NCBI GenBank assembly: GCA_030220185.1
Contig: JASPKZ010007526.1
Span: forward strand, 124,001 to 188,000
From: Diploptera punctata
Taxonomy: Eukaryota; Arthropoda; Insecta; Blattodea; Blaberidae
DNA length: 64,000 nt
Reading direction: 5' to 3'
Shown: positions 11,551-21,999 of the stretch, piece after piece
Layout: each line of letters opens with the position of its first letter
How positions within the stretch are numbered: position 1 is the stretch's first letter
The notes under the pieces: generated by a model
Databases searched by the model: none
What the model was told of the DNA's origin: nothing
What the model saw: the letters and a program-made list of their open reading frames with translations, nothing else
Made by a program: the position numbers and the translations under genes

Positions 11551-11648
11551 TCGCAGATGCCAGGGAAGAATACCAGAAATGTCATAATGACAACCTGGTG
11601 ACATTGAATATAGTTACGTACGCAACAAGGGAAGTAAGTAGTACATTA

Positions 11649-12112
11649 ATATTTAATTTTAGGAAGTTATATTTTGAGGTTATTTTAATTATATTATTTT
11701 TGGTCTGGACATCTTACCTCAATATTAATGTTGATTTGTTCTTGGACATGTTTCAAAACAATTCTGTTTTATCGTCAGCTTTCCCAGACTGGTTTTATTT
11801 ATGTTGCATTATGTTGCACCACCTGGATGTCGATGTCAGCTCCATCCTGTGGTTGGCCAAAGAACGTCCAAACAAGGTCACCCTCCATCGGAATATCAAA
11901 ATTCATAACTCTGTTTCTGTTCTTCTGAATATAAATTTTTTCCCAAATAGTCAGCTCTATTGTATTTTCTAACTGTTTTAATAATTTAGTGTCTGAATTT
12001 ATATTATGTTTTTCAGACCAAACATGAGCAGCAACTGCAGATTTTTCAATTTCTCCATTTTTAATATTTCTTATGTGAAATTGAGGTAAGATGTCCAGAC
12101 CAAAAATAATAT
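11649..12112 (-). mobile_element. Penelope-like element, deleted (family D)
   Basis: The element has inverted termini (GGTCTGGACATCTTACCTC at about 11702 and its inverse at about 12082) and a 13-bp target duplication, AAGTAGTACATTA, at 11636-11648 and 12113-12125. A minus-strand open frame from 12077 to 11799 (92 residues, no start in the element) includes GEIEKSAVAAHVWSEKHNI and ENTIELTIWEKIYIQKN. These match the GIY-YIG-type endonuclease C-terminus of Penelope-like retroelements. The RT is absent. A hammerhead core lies at 11745-11778. Such elements commonly sit as inverted head/tail copies, which explains the terminal repeats. Confidence 0.8.
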
Positions 12113-12187
12113 AAGTAGTACATTACTAATCGAGGACATTTTTGAACCCGGGCTTTAGCGAGGGCTAGCAAATAGGGTCTAGACTTG

Positions 12188-12500
12188 TAATGGGCTAGTG
12201 GTTATGCTCCTTGCCTCTGGTCCCGAGGATCGCGGGTTCAAACCCGGCCGCGGTCGATGGATTTTTTAGGATGGAAAAATCCAAGGAGTAAGTCCTCCGG
12301 GAGGGACTTTAGGCCGTGGGTCCCGAGTCTGAAGATTTTCAGGCTCGTAAAAAATCCTTAAGCCTGAATGAAAAGGCCTCTAAGCAAAATTTACCGAATT
12401 TTCCCGTCCTAGTACTACCTTGGTTTCCTAGATGTCAGTATGAGGCGGAACGCTGACCACGTACCACTCAAAATGACATATATACGAAAACAAATGTAAC
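12188..12500 (+). mobile_element. SINE family 1, full copy
   Basis: This is the clearest copy. The A-box-like GGCTAGTGGTTATGCTCC and B box GGGTTCAAACCCG (12233-12245) are spaced as in a tRNA, followed by the GGATTTTTTAGGATGG and CTCCGGGAGGGACTTTAGG body. It lies just downstream of the Penelope-like insertion. Confidence 0.85.
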
Positions 12501-12970
12501 TAAATTATTATGGTTCAAATTCTTCCCTGTAGGGGGAGAACGCCTAAATCTCTATAAAGGGAAAACATAGGCTTACAATACAATACAAAAATATACTACT
12601 TACTTCCCTTGTTGCGTAAATAATTTTGTTCGTTCCTATACTAATAATGCAATAGTTACCTTTAATTTTTATATTTCGTGTGAATTTATATCTTGGTTTG
12701 AAGAGTTCAATTGGTTGATAGCAAGGGAATGTTGACAAAACAACTGCATTTGCTTATTGTTGTCTGAATTAGTGGCAGACATTTTAAATAACAGTTCCAG
12801 ACTGCATATTAATTATTCATTCATTCATTTTGAGAATTTTTCTCATCATTGAGGGTTTTCTCCAACCAATCTTAGTAATTAACATGAATTAAAAATAAAT
12901 AAATATAAATAACTACGGACTTAAAGATTATCAGTGTGCAAAAAACATTCACACATTTCCCATAATTAAA
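12501..12970. other. Unassigned DNA
   Basis: The only structure noted is the right arm (12594-12618) of a 25-bp inverted repeat whose left arm is at 11619-11643. Confidence 0.5.
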
Positions 12971-12974
12971 GTTC

Positions 12975-13165
12975 CCCATCATTCTCTGTCCTCTTTGTCT
13001 TCATCTGTTACACCAAATTTCCTCATTGTATTTTGAATGTTGTTCTTCCAGGTTGTTCTTGGTTTTCCTTTTCTGTTCCTTCTTTTCATGCATAGATGGC
13101 CTTTGGTGGTCTTCCATCCTGCATTCTTCTTACATATCCATACCATTTTAGCCTTCTGTTCAATC
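12975..13165 (-). mobile_element. LINE C-terminal fragment (family B-like)
   Basis: Minus-strand translation in two frames gives RRLKWYGYVRRMQDGRPPKA and then GKPRTTWKNNIQNTMRKFG. This is the LINE post-RT region of type KWYGHVxRM...GRPxxRW. At least one frameshift separates the two pieces. Confidence 0.75.
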
Positions 13166-13307
13166 TCATCCATTATATGCATATGTGATTGTGATGTAGA
13201 GGATACAGCGAATGTTCAATCACTATAAATTTGAATTATCAAAGTAAAAAATAAGTGTGCTAAAATAAAATAGTGTTGTATTACTCAATAAAATTTTAAG
13301 TAGGTAA

Positions 13308-13600
13308 AATTTTCTTCTTCTTCTTTTTCTTCCTTCCAAGTATTAGGCCAAGGCCTGTTACGATCCTATAGAAAATTTTCCCTCCAGCGTTTCATAGGAC
13401 GGCCCAGTGATCTTCGTCCTCTTGTAATATAATTATAAACAGCTTTGGGGATCCGATTTGAACTCATTCTTTCAAGATGGTGTTTGCAATTTAGTTGGTA
13501 CTGTTTAATATATTCCAAAATTGGCAGTCTTCAATTCTTTTAAGACATCGGTGTTCCTTTTCTTTTTCATGCTTTGGTCGTCATTAGAGGTAAAATTTTT
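13308..13600 (-). mobile_element. LINE family B 3' end with (GAA)n tail
   Basis: The (TTC)n run at 13312-13333 is the tail of a minus-strand element. Upstream on the minus strand it reads ERMSSNRIPKAVYNYITRGR followed by RSLGRPMKRWRENF, the terminal basic motif of these LINEs. The 5' part is truncated. Confidence 0.8.
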
Positions 13601-14342
13601 ACATTATTAAATCAATTACTTTTCTTTCCTAGGGAAGTAAATTGAGCTATTACATCCCGTTGTCAATGGATACCAAAGCCTCTCTGGTAAATTAAACTTA
13701 CTTCCCTAAAAACATAATAATATAGGTGACTATTAGTATCGGTATAGGAGTGAACAAAATTTTTTTCTTGGAAACTAAAATTTTTAAGCTGTGTGTCGAT
13801 TAACCATTAATGAGATGTTGGGTAATCTATATGGATTAAATTAATAGTTCTAGATGTTCAGTCTCAGCTCAGAATTGAAATCTTATACTCATTAAACATC
13901 ATCTAAACACTAGAGTAAACTCTTCTATCTGATGTAAAATAGAAAGCTTACATGTTAGATTAAGGATAATGTGTGGGTCAATATAATCAGTTCTGAGTGT
14001 AGCGTCTGAAATTCTCTTAAAAGAAAGTCCTGTGTACACAATTTTGTAGACACCTTATACTGGTTGAATCCGGACAGACGCCTGGCGTCGCTACGTTTGA
14101 ATGGGCGTCGTGTGAGAAAGCCTTGCAAATGATAATTGCTTTGGTGAAATTGCGTCGCAGTTTCCAGTGGCGAACTCGTTTTTATCTCCTTTTTTCCACA
14201 ATCTTGTCTACTTTTAATGTACATTAAGTGAAATTAAATTTCTCTTTAGTCCTACTTTTGTGATTCATTATCACAGTTCTGATCGACAAAAGCATATATC
14301 GTTTCAAAAAGCCTTTCTCTCAGAGTTTCTGTTTTTTTAAAA
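13601..14342. other. Unassigned DNA with one unrecognised 89-codon frame
   Basis: A minus-strand open frame, 13955-14224, encodes a basic 89-residue peptide without recognisable domains. Its sequence sits in slightly GC-richer DNA (14060-14200). I do not claim it is a gene. The pair CCTAGGGAAGTAA (about 13630) and TTACTTCCCTA (about 13707) is a short inverted repeat. Confidence 0.3.
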
Positions 14343-14752
14343 TTGTAATTCGAGTATTTGAGAATAAAGTACTTAGGAAAAATTTTGGACCAAGGAGAGA
14401 TAAACAGACAGGTGAATGGAGAAGACTTCATAACAATGAACTACATGGTCTTTGTGTGAAGCCAGATATAACAAGAACAGTTAAGTCTCGTAGACTGCGT
14501 TGGGCAGGGCGTATGGCACGTATGGTGAAGGAAAGGTGTGCTTGGAATCTTCTTGTAGGAAAACCAGAGGGAAAAAGCTGAGATGGTAGACCAAGAATGA
14601 GGTTGGAGAATAATATTAACTATGATTTGAGGGAAATAGATTATACAGGGAATGATTGGAAAACATTAGCTCAGGATAGGGATATATGGAGCGCTTATGT
14701 CCGCGCGGACATGAACTTACGGGTTCGATAGTGCCAGTGAGTAAGTAAGCGA
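14343..14752 (+). mobile_element. LINE family A 3' end
   Basis: The reading runs through VFENKVLRK-FGP-RDKQTGEW (split by changes), VKSRRLRWAGRMARM, KPEGK followed by a stop, and ends at the family's diagnostic GGTTCGATAGTGCCAGTGAG plus an (AGTA)n tail. It is 5'-truncated. Premature stops make it a pseudogene. Confidence 0.9.
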
Positions 14753-14889
14753 TTATGTGAAAATTACATTTGTGTTCACCTCCTTATTTTTTTAATTTAT
14801 TACTTGTAATAATATAATCTACTCTCCAAATTATTCTTGTTTTGTTTCATATCTCAAATTATTTATTTATATAAGTATACTCCATACCT

Positions 14890-15200
14890 TTTCATGGACA
14901 CGCGGGTGCTCCCATAGCGCGGAGTTCCTTGACCAAGCATAATTTAGTTATGCTTATTTTCGTACAGATGTCAGTGAGTGACATGTAGTCAGCACATCAC
15001 CTCAACGAGACATTTACTTGGCAACTAAGGTATTACTTGGATGGTAAAGGGTCTTTAACACAGACTTGAGGTTCTTTTACGAGACCTAATATCTTCAGAC
15101 TCGGGACTTAAAGTTCCTCCCGGAGAACATGTCCCTTGGGTTTTTCCATCCTAAAAATTCATTGGTCCCGATCGGGTTTAGACGCTTCAGAAACTTATTT
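14890..15200 (-). mobile_element. SINE family 1, diverged
   Basis: On the minus strand it carries TGGATTTT..., CTCCGGGAGGAACTTTAAG and GACTACATGTCACTCACTGA blocks in the family order. The head is badly eroded. Confidence 0.65.
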
Positions 15201-15242
15201 TTTGTACTTTGGATACGCAGTTAAGATGTTAATCAACGATGG

Positions 15243-15605
15243 CACTACCAATGACGATGTATGAAAGTGAGGCCTGGTCCTGAAGGAAAAAGAAGAAAGT
15301 AAAATTCAGGCAGCGGAAATGAGATTCCTAAGGACTGTTAAAGATTGTACAAGAGAAGAACATATTAGAAATGAGAATATTAGAGAGGAACTAAAAGCAC
15401 AACCACTTCTTCAACAAATAGGAGAACACAAGACCAACTGGATAGAACATCTGCAAAGTATGACAGAGGATAGGATACCAAAGATGGCACTGATGTATAA
15501 TCCTGGAGGACGAAGATCGGCAGGAAGACCAAGAAAGCACTGGGATGAACAGATGTGAGATCGGAACAGCAAAGATCTAATCCGTGAAGTTTGATGATGA
15601 TGATA
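15243..15605 (+). mobile_element. LINE family B 3' end with (GAT)n tail
   Basis: It reads MRFLRTVKDCTREEHIRNEN, IREELKAQPLLQQIGEHK, TNWIEHLQSMTEDRIPKMAL and GRRSAGRPRKHWDEQM-stop, then a short untranslated 3' region (GGAACAGCAAAGATCTAATC) and (GAT)n. The same layout ends the copies at 15942, 27560 and 30562. The 5' part is truncated and decayed before about 15319. Confidence 0.85.
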
Positions 15606-15941
15606 ATTTGCAAATTGTTCCATTAGGGTTACGATATGTAAATTCGTGGCAAAGGTTAATTCGTGATGTTTTTAAAATAGATAAAAATCCAATAATTTTT
15701 TCATTGTTTATTTGGTATATTTAGGATGAAGGAATAGTTTCCCCTTATATGCGCAATAAAAGTGAACTCATATAACATTTCGTCATTTCTTTAGGAACAA
15801 TAAAAATGTTATCACGATATTACCAAGCATTACCCTACATAGTTCAATTAAAAGTTTGTTTTTTCATCTTCTGCTTTATAAAGTTTTTAGTAGCAGTCAA
15901 TATGTTCTCTTTGTAATGACTACACATTCTAATGTTGAATT

Positions 15942-16362
15942 ATGAAATTTAATTTAAAATTTTATAAAGTATTGGCTGTACCTGCAATAGTGTATGACTC
16001 AGAAATATGGACTCTGAATAAACAGTCAATTAAAAGAATAGAAGCAGAAGAAATGAAATATTTACGATTTATGGTAGGATATACTTTAATGAATAAAAAA
16101 CGAAGTGAAGACATCCGTAAAGAACTAAAAATATTCAGTTTGACAGATAAAATAGAAGAGTATAGGAGAAAATGGTATGAACATGTCTGCAGAATGAATA
16201 TCAACAGATTGCCTAAGAAAAGACTGAACTATCAACCAAGAGGAGGAAAAAGAGATAGGGGACGCCCACCAAAGAGATGGACACAGCAGATATAATACTT
16301 GGAGCCAGAACGAACAAAAAAAGTTTAATCCTTGCTGGAAGAAGAAGAAGAAGAAGAAGAAT
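15942..16362 (+). mobile_element. LINE family B 3' end with (GAA)n tail
   Basis: An uninterrupted 117-residue frame begins in FYKVLAVPAIVYDSEIWTLN and ends in GGKRDRGRPPKRWTQQI. This is the post-RT domain of the LINE polyprotein, 5'-truncated. The 3' region GAACGAACAAAAAAAGTTTAATC and (GAA)n follow (split in two here for length: GAACGAAC, then AGTTTAATC). The intact frame suggests a fairly young insertion. Confidence 0.9.
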
Positions 16363-16614
16363 ATTGCATTTGATAATTTAACTATTCCTCGAACACTAGT
16401 GACTGACTATTCATACATTTTTCAATATTTAGTTTTATTCTGTAACTTTATGTAATTTTATCACAATTTAAATGCAGTCATCATCGTGATCATACTGCCA
16501 AGTGTTAGCCCAGAGTGGCCTGTCACAATCTTGTTTTTTACATTTTTTTTTTTCCCCCTGCCGGTGGACATATATTGGTCCATATATTAACATTCCTTTT
16601 GCAAAGTCTCCTGT

Positions 16615-16615
<1 letters not shown>

Positions 16616-16648
<33 letters not shown>

Positions 16649-16755
16649 TATAATTAAATATTTAACATTGAGCAATGCAAGCTTAATATGGTATGATAAG
16701 AAAAATAAATACCTGGACGGGATTCGAACCCGGATCTCTGATGATTTTTATCTTA

Positions 16756-16824
<69 letters not shown>

Positions 16825-16905
16825 GGTGCGTGTGTGCGGTGTGCGCGTGTGTGTGTGTTACATGTGTGTGTGCGTGCATTTGTGTTTGTGTTTGTGTGTA
16901 AATAC
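16616..16905 (-). mobile_element. tRNA-like sequence inside inverted repeats, with (TA)n(TG)n
   Basis: A left block (TTAACATTGAGCAATGCAAG, 16672-16691) is followed by GATAAGAAAAATAAAT, a minus-strand tRNA-like stretch with B box GGGTTCGAATCCC (about 16719-16733), then the inverse ATTTTTATCTTACCATAT and (TA)n, then (TG)n to about 16882. Related copies are at 58784-59047 and 61716-61810. It could be a SINE-headed foldback or a MITE that captured a tRNA-like sequence. Confidence 0.6.
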
Positions 16906-17046
16906 AAAAATAAATTTCTAACAAAATATATTAATAATCTGAAGTATACTTATTGTAAACGTGTGGGTCTGTATTTTATAATCATGTCATCTTTTTTAAT
17001 GCGCTCAATTTTAGTCTGTAAACAGATATATTTCCATTAGCCTATA

Positions 17047-17175
17047 ATAACTAACTCACTGACACTTTCGAACCCGGAGGTTTAAGGCCGCGCAGACTTG
17101 AGCTTTCTATACATCCCTATCCTGAGCTAATGTTTTCCAGTCATTCGCTTTATAATTTAACTCCCTCTTATTACG
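17047..17175 (-). mobile_element. LINE family A, short 3' end
   Basis: About 125 bp match the end of the family on the minus strand (CACTGACACTTTCGAACCCG, ATCCTGAGCTAATGTTTTCC). The flanking tail is (AGTT)-like. Bases 17176-17524 hold nothing recognised. Confidence 0.8.
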
Positions 17176-17524
17176 TACGTGCAATGCAGAATACGTTGGG
17201 ATTTCACTTACAAAATTACCGCTTTCTGTATAATTTCTTAAAATATTGGAAGCGAAATCATTTGAAGCGCAGAGAGAAATAAATTATTTTGAATGTTTTC
17301 AAACAGTTTAGTGAAAAATATCCTACATTAACCATTGAGGATGTGGTGAAAATATAAGAGGAGGATGTACAGGTGAAACAGCATGGCGCATATATTCTGC
17401 TCGTAATGAAATTGTAAATAAAGGTTATCTATCAACACATGGAAAAGCTTAAAGGTCTGATTAGGTAGGTCCATATATAATTTTTGTCGTAAATAAATAA
17501 ATAAGAAATGGAAGTTTCTAATTA

Positions 17525-17871
17525 CACTGGTCAAGATGATTTTTGCCTCATGAGTACCAATAGTTGTACTTAAAGCAGTTTTTTTATCGTGTTTTCAAAT
17601 ATGTATTCGGAATTTCTCCATCACTCGCAGTTTTTTATTTCAATTTCAATTAATCGATTTAAATAATCATTTTTTAATAAACGTTTTTTCGTCCATTTGT
17701 CCATTGTAAAATAAAACCAAATGAGCTAACTCAAATGGTTTTCAGCTATGGAAAAAGAGATATCAAGGCAAATGGAATCCTAATATGCTGGCCGATTATT
17801 GTTGGACCATCAAGAGGGATGCTCCACGGGCGAAATATAGCAGAAAATCGTCATTTCTTATATCTAGGTGA
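17525..17871 (+). mobile_element. Possible DNA-element end with a short coding remnant
   Basis: TTA-CACTGGTC at 17522-17532 resembles the terminus of the MITE at 40736. On the + strand the frame 17755-17871 reads KRYQGKWNPNMLADYCWTIK, RDAPRAKYSRKSSFLISR, stop. The W- and C-rich motif looks like the end of a real protein, but I cannot name the family. No opposite terminus was found. The minus-strand 127-codon frame that overlaps its right side (17851-18234) has no recognisable domain. Confidence 0.35.
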
Positions 17872-18249
17872 GTCCGAATGTTCGAATATTGTATAGTTAC
17901 GAATGTAGAAAACATTAAAGTGTTTGAAATTATAAATGCCTTCTCTCGGAAATCTTAGTGATAGAGAAAACCCGATATCATATTTGAATTCAGGAGAAAA
18001 AATACTATCAGAATCACATATTTTTCTTTCTGAGACAAAAAAGAAAAGTTTATTTTTTTGTTGCTCAGTGTAATTGGTTCCATCTTTTTTACCATAAGAT
18101 ACTATGTTGCCTAAGAACAATATTTCTATCGATGACAGTCCCGTACACAATTCAGTCATCTGGCGGGTAAAAATAGCGCTACGGTTCTCCCAGCAGACGG
18201 AGTAATATCTTAAGCAAGTTTTTTTACAGTACAACTGTAACTTACCTCG

Positions 18250-18950
18250 AAATTAGTGTACCACATTTCTTTGGCATAGAACTGCATTTCTATTCAGACT
18301 ATTCAGAACTTTAATAATAAATGCAGTGTTGATTTAGAGTAATGTACCGACATCTAGATTTAAAAGGGGCGAATTATAATGACTTCGTGCGACTTTTGTA
18401 TTATTCATTGCGTTTGTAATGCGATTTTAATGACAGTCTGCTGTTAATAATTAGGTATGTATACTAACTACTTCTGCACTCTTTGCTTCAACTTTTTTGT
18501 TTTTACTTGTTACCTGTTTTTAGTTAATAGTTCTATCGCCATGGAATCTGTATTTTCAGAATTGACTTTTTAAAAATTTAAATGAGACTTGGATACACAT
18601 TTATCCCTTACATAGAAATCGATTAATTTTTATTGCAGAGCGTTTTACACACTTTTATCCAAAAGACCAATTACATTGTGCTTACAAATAAGGGTATGAT
18701 TATATCGGTGACACGGTTGAACTTTTTTTTCTCGTCCATTATTTTCTTCTACCATTATGAATAGTTTTCCATAGGGCCTATCTGTTTTCGTGCTTCATAA
18801 TGTCGGCATCAGTAATCTGTTGGCTATTATCCTCGCCTCTGGATCCAAAGTTCACAAGTTTAAAACATGAATGATCTTTTTTATGTTTTCATGCATTGGG
18901 ATCGTGTTGAATTAATTATAGATTTTTATTTGTTACATAAAACTATCTAG
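18250..18950. other. Unassigned AT-rich DNA
   Basis: No repeat family or domain was recognised. Confidence 0.5.
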
Positions 18951-18954
18951 ACAT

Positions 18955-19640
18955 AAATGGGATAAAAAAATATATGAGAATATCAAAAGTAGAAGTAAAT
19001 CCAACCTCATACATAGTCCTAGATTGTCACAAATTTGAGAATATTAAATACCTGGGTTCTCTAGTTACCACAAAAAATGAATTAAGTGAAGAAGTTCGAG
19101 CAAGGATTACAATGAGCAATAGATGCTTCTATGCATTGAAACAAGTTTTCAAGTCAAGAACAATAAGTAGGATAGCAAAAATTAAAACACGTAAAACAAT
19201 ATAGTTATGTTTGGGTGCGAAAAATGGATATTATCAGAAAAAGATAAGTACATATTAAATACACGGGAAAGGAAAATATTAAGGAAGATATACGGAGCAG
19301 TACAGGAACAAGATATGTGGATAATTAGAACGGACTAGGAATTGAAAGAATTATATAGGAATTTAGATTTGGTAGGAGATATTAGAAGAAAGATACTGGA
19401 ATGGGTAAGGCATATTTTGCGGATGGAGCAAGAACGATTTTAGGAGGGAAACCAGAAGGAAGAAGAAAGGCTGGAAGACAGAAACTAAGATGGTTAGATA
19501 AGGTTGAGAAAGACGTAAGACAACTGAAGGTAAGGGTGGAGACAGAAAGCTAGTAATAGAGAAGAATGGGCAGTTGTTATGAAGGAGGCCAAGCTTCTTA
19601 GAGGACCATAGATTCAAAAGAAGTAGAAGAAGAAATAAAA
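18955..19640 (+). mobile_element. LINE family C 3' half with (GAA)n tail
   Basis: The reading passes through NIKYLGSLVTTKNELSEEVR and ARITMSNRCFYALKQVFKSR, stops, then LRKIYGAVQEQDMWIIRT, GGKPEGRRKAGRQKLRWLDK and VEKDVRQLKV. This is the RT thumb-to-C-terminus region of a LINE distinct from families A and B. The 3' end is (GAA)n. Stops and frameshifts are frequent. The opposite-strand copy at 32966-33505 is the same family. Confidence 0.85.
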
Positions 19641-19689
19641 CTATGAGAGTTTTAGATGATTTTCATAAATATTTTACTATATTAAACAT

Positions 19690-20050
19690 ATCTGAAGAGG
19701 ATATAGTGTCTTGAAACAGCTGTTACGAATGTTGAATAAAATAATTATTCATGAAAATCATATAAAACTTTATTCTTCTTCTTCTTCTTTAACATAATTT
19801 GTAGGATTTTCATCCTGTTTATTTCCAAAATCACTCCTCGGAGGAAGACGTATTGGATGTGCATTCACTGTCTATCCATCTCTTGGCTGGTCTTCCTCTT
19901 GTTCTTCTCCCGTCCATTGGACCATCTTATATAAAAATCATGTAAAACTTTTGATTGTCGTATTTAGTAAATAAACATCATGGATTTTCATCAAGTAAAC
20001 ACTAAATCAATTGATCATTATAGATTTTTAATACTACAACTTTTTAAGTA
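19690..20050 (+). mobile_element. Penelope-type 3' terminal sequence (family E), interrupted
   Basis: It matches 62430-62590: TGTTACGAATGTTGAATAAA, ATTATTCATGAAAATCAT and GGATTTTCATCAAGTAAACA. A hammerhead-like core sits at 19692-19724. The copy is split by a LINE fragment at 19772-19933 with a 17-bp near-perfect duplication, AAAATCAT-R-TAAAACTT, on both sides (19755-19771 and 19934-19950). Confidence 0.7.
19772..19933 (-). mobile_element. LINE family B-like 3' end nested in Penelope terminus
   Basis: The (TTC)n at the left edge is the (GAA)n tail of a minus-strand insertion. The coding remnant reads MDGRRTRGRPAKRWIDS, the end of the LINE polyprotein. A 17-bp target duplication supports target-primed insertion. 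Confidence 0.75.
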
Positions 20051-20184
20051 CTATAACGAAATCTGTTTGTTTTCACACTTTTTATAGAAGTATGTGAAGT
20101 AGAAAATATTTTAAATTTGATTGAAAGAATTACTGATTTAAATTGCGGTATAAAGAAAATGCTGTTCTAATACATTCTTACCTT

Positions 20185-20360
20185 GACTGTAGATCTCTTA
20201 TTGGCTGGCCGGTGTTCTCTACGAGACTCAACTTATGTTATTACATCTGGTTTCCTGTACAGATCATATGGCTCACTTTTATGTGATGTTATCCATTCGT
20301 CTGTCTGTTCATCTCTCTTTGGTTCAAAAATGATCCTAAGAAATGCATTCTCAAATCATA
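20185..20360 (-). mobile_element. LINE family A, diverged internal fragment
   Basis: It matches the minus strand of the family around ACGAGACT, ATTACATCTGGTTTCCT and GTTCATCTCTCTTTGGTTC, that is, the GPKRDEQTGEW to VKSRRLRW segment. It has many substitutions and is old. Confidence 0.7.
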
Positions 20361-20399
20361 TTTCTGATTCCAATTACCTGGCACCATTGTAATTTTCTG

Positions 20400-21383
20400 T
20401 TAATTAAGGATACATTTACCTTTAAAATACCCGGATGCGGACATAAGTCAGTTAACCACTGACTCCGCACATAATAAAAATAAGTAACGTGAAATCGTTT
20501 CTAAATATGATACTGGACATGATGTATACCCTAGTTATCAAATTACCTCAAGCGATAGTGTTTGAAATTATATTCTGAAGGTCGCGTATTGAAACCCCAA
20601 TTTCAACCCATCTGATTTTTTTTCTTGTAACCATATATTTAATTATTTAGCAAGGATTATGAGAGGGCTTTGTGTATTTCGTTCTCGTCTGTTCCTCTTT
20701 TTCAACAAATCAGAGTCAACCGTAAAACTTGGTCTGAAGATGGTTTAAGATCAAAACGATACCACTTAAAAACCAATAAACAACGATGCTGATGTAATTG
20801 AACGTCTGCCACGATTGCAGGTAGAACACATGATCACAGGAAATCTCCAGTAAAGCATGACTGAAAGGGGAACATGTAAGTAATATAGGCCTAATTCTAG
20901 CAGAAGAGCAATATGCTTGCATTTTGTTCGCTGCCAAGCTATAGGGTTTTTCACGTCTAGAAAATAGCATTTGCTGATATGGAACAGTTCTTGTTAGTAA
21001 ACGTGTCCTTTTAGATGAAATTGATTTATTTTATAAGCGCGAGGAAAGCTTTGGAAACAGCTTCGAGTAACTTCGACGCCCAGAATCCTCTAGAAATGGA
21101 TCAGTTCATTTGAAATAAACAATTTAATCAAATAGTTTCACTTACAAATTTGCCAAGAAGGCGAGTGTTCGATTTATGGAAAAAATACCATTATGAAATG
21201 TAAAATTATCACCTTCATATTTAATAAAGTTAGGGGTGAACTCAATTGACGGAACAGCAGCTAGCGGAGATGTCATTGATCCATCTTCTTTCAACGAAAC
21301 TTACAGATAATAATTATATTTCCATCTCTGCCACTCAATCTGCGGTGTCAAGTGGCAACAGCGTTCCCATAAGAGCAATACAT
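20400..21383. other. Unassigned DNA
   Basis: No family signature was recognised. Two overlapping minus-strand frames (20716-20970) lack recognisable domains. Confidence 0.5.
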
Positions 21384-21510
21384 AACATTAAAAATATACA
21401 ATAGATACCTGAGGTCTCAGTCGTTCTCAACTTTATAAAGGCTGTAAGATGTGAAGTACTTTCGGAACATATGTTCCATCCTCAGCATGTAAATTGGTAC
21501 TAGTTGTTTG
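21384..21510 (-). mobile_element. Penelope-type terminal repeat, single arm (family C)
   Basis: It is one arm of the family seen as a palindrome at 10708-10932 (GATACCTGAGGTCTCAGTCG, CTTTCGGAACATATGTTCC). Read on the minus strand it holds a hammerhead core: CTGAGGA (21485-21479), a 5-bp hairpin GGAAC/GTTCC, GAAA (21463-21460), then AGTACT. Bases 21511-21999 hold nothing recognised. Confidence 0.7.
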
Positions 21511-21999
21511 TGAGAATCTTGTAGAAAGCAATACTATTTTCTAGGCATGAAAACCCCTATATAGTTAGTTATTTATATCCTTGAGTGATATTAGATGAAG
21601 ATGAATTCTTAATTGTCGCGCCAAACATTGTACCTTTCTCCATTCAGTAACGTTATGTTTAATCTTGCTTTCACTGTGACGCAGTATCTTCGCAGATTGA
21701 TTATAATCATGACTTGTAAGATGTGAAAGAGGATTTAAAGGAGTTGTTATAACAAGTCTAAGAGAAAATTAATTCTAAACCGGTTGAGCGACTTGCGGCA
21801 CGAAGAAGCTATTATTAAATTTATCTTCTTACATTCAGGTTTATTAAATGAAGTGATGAAAAATGTATCTCGGTAAAAAGAAATTGATGCCTTTCTAGGA
21901 ACAAATAATTTAATTAAGAAATTGTGAGCTACGTAAAGGGTGTAAGAAGTTAAACCGAAATGTTTAGACATCAATTTTGAGTAATTAATTGATTTTATG

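Noticed and set aside
14060..14224. GC-richer patch with an 89-codon frame as a gene
   Set aside because: No recognisable domain or conserved motif; chance frames of this size are common in the window.
17851..18234. 127-codon minus-strand frame as a host gene
   Set aside because: No domain, no codon or splice support, and its right neighbour shows no gene structure; left unassigned.
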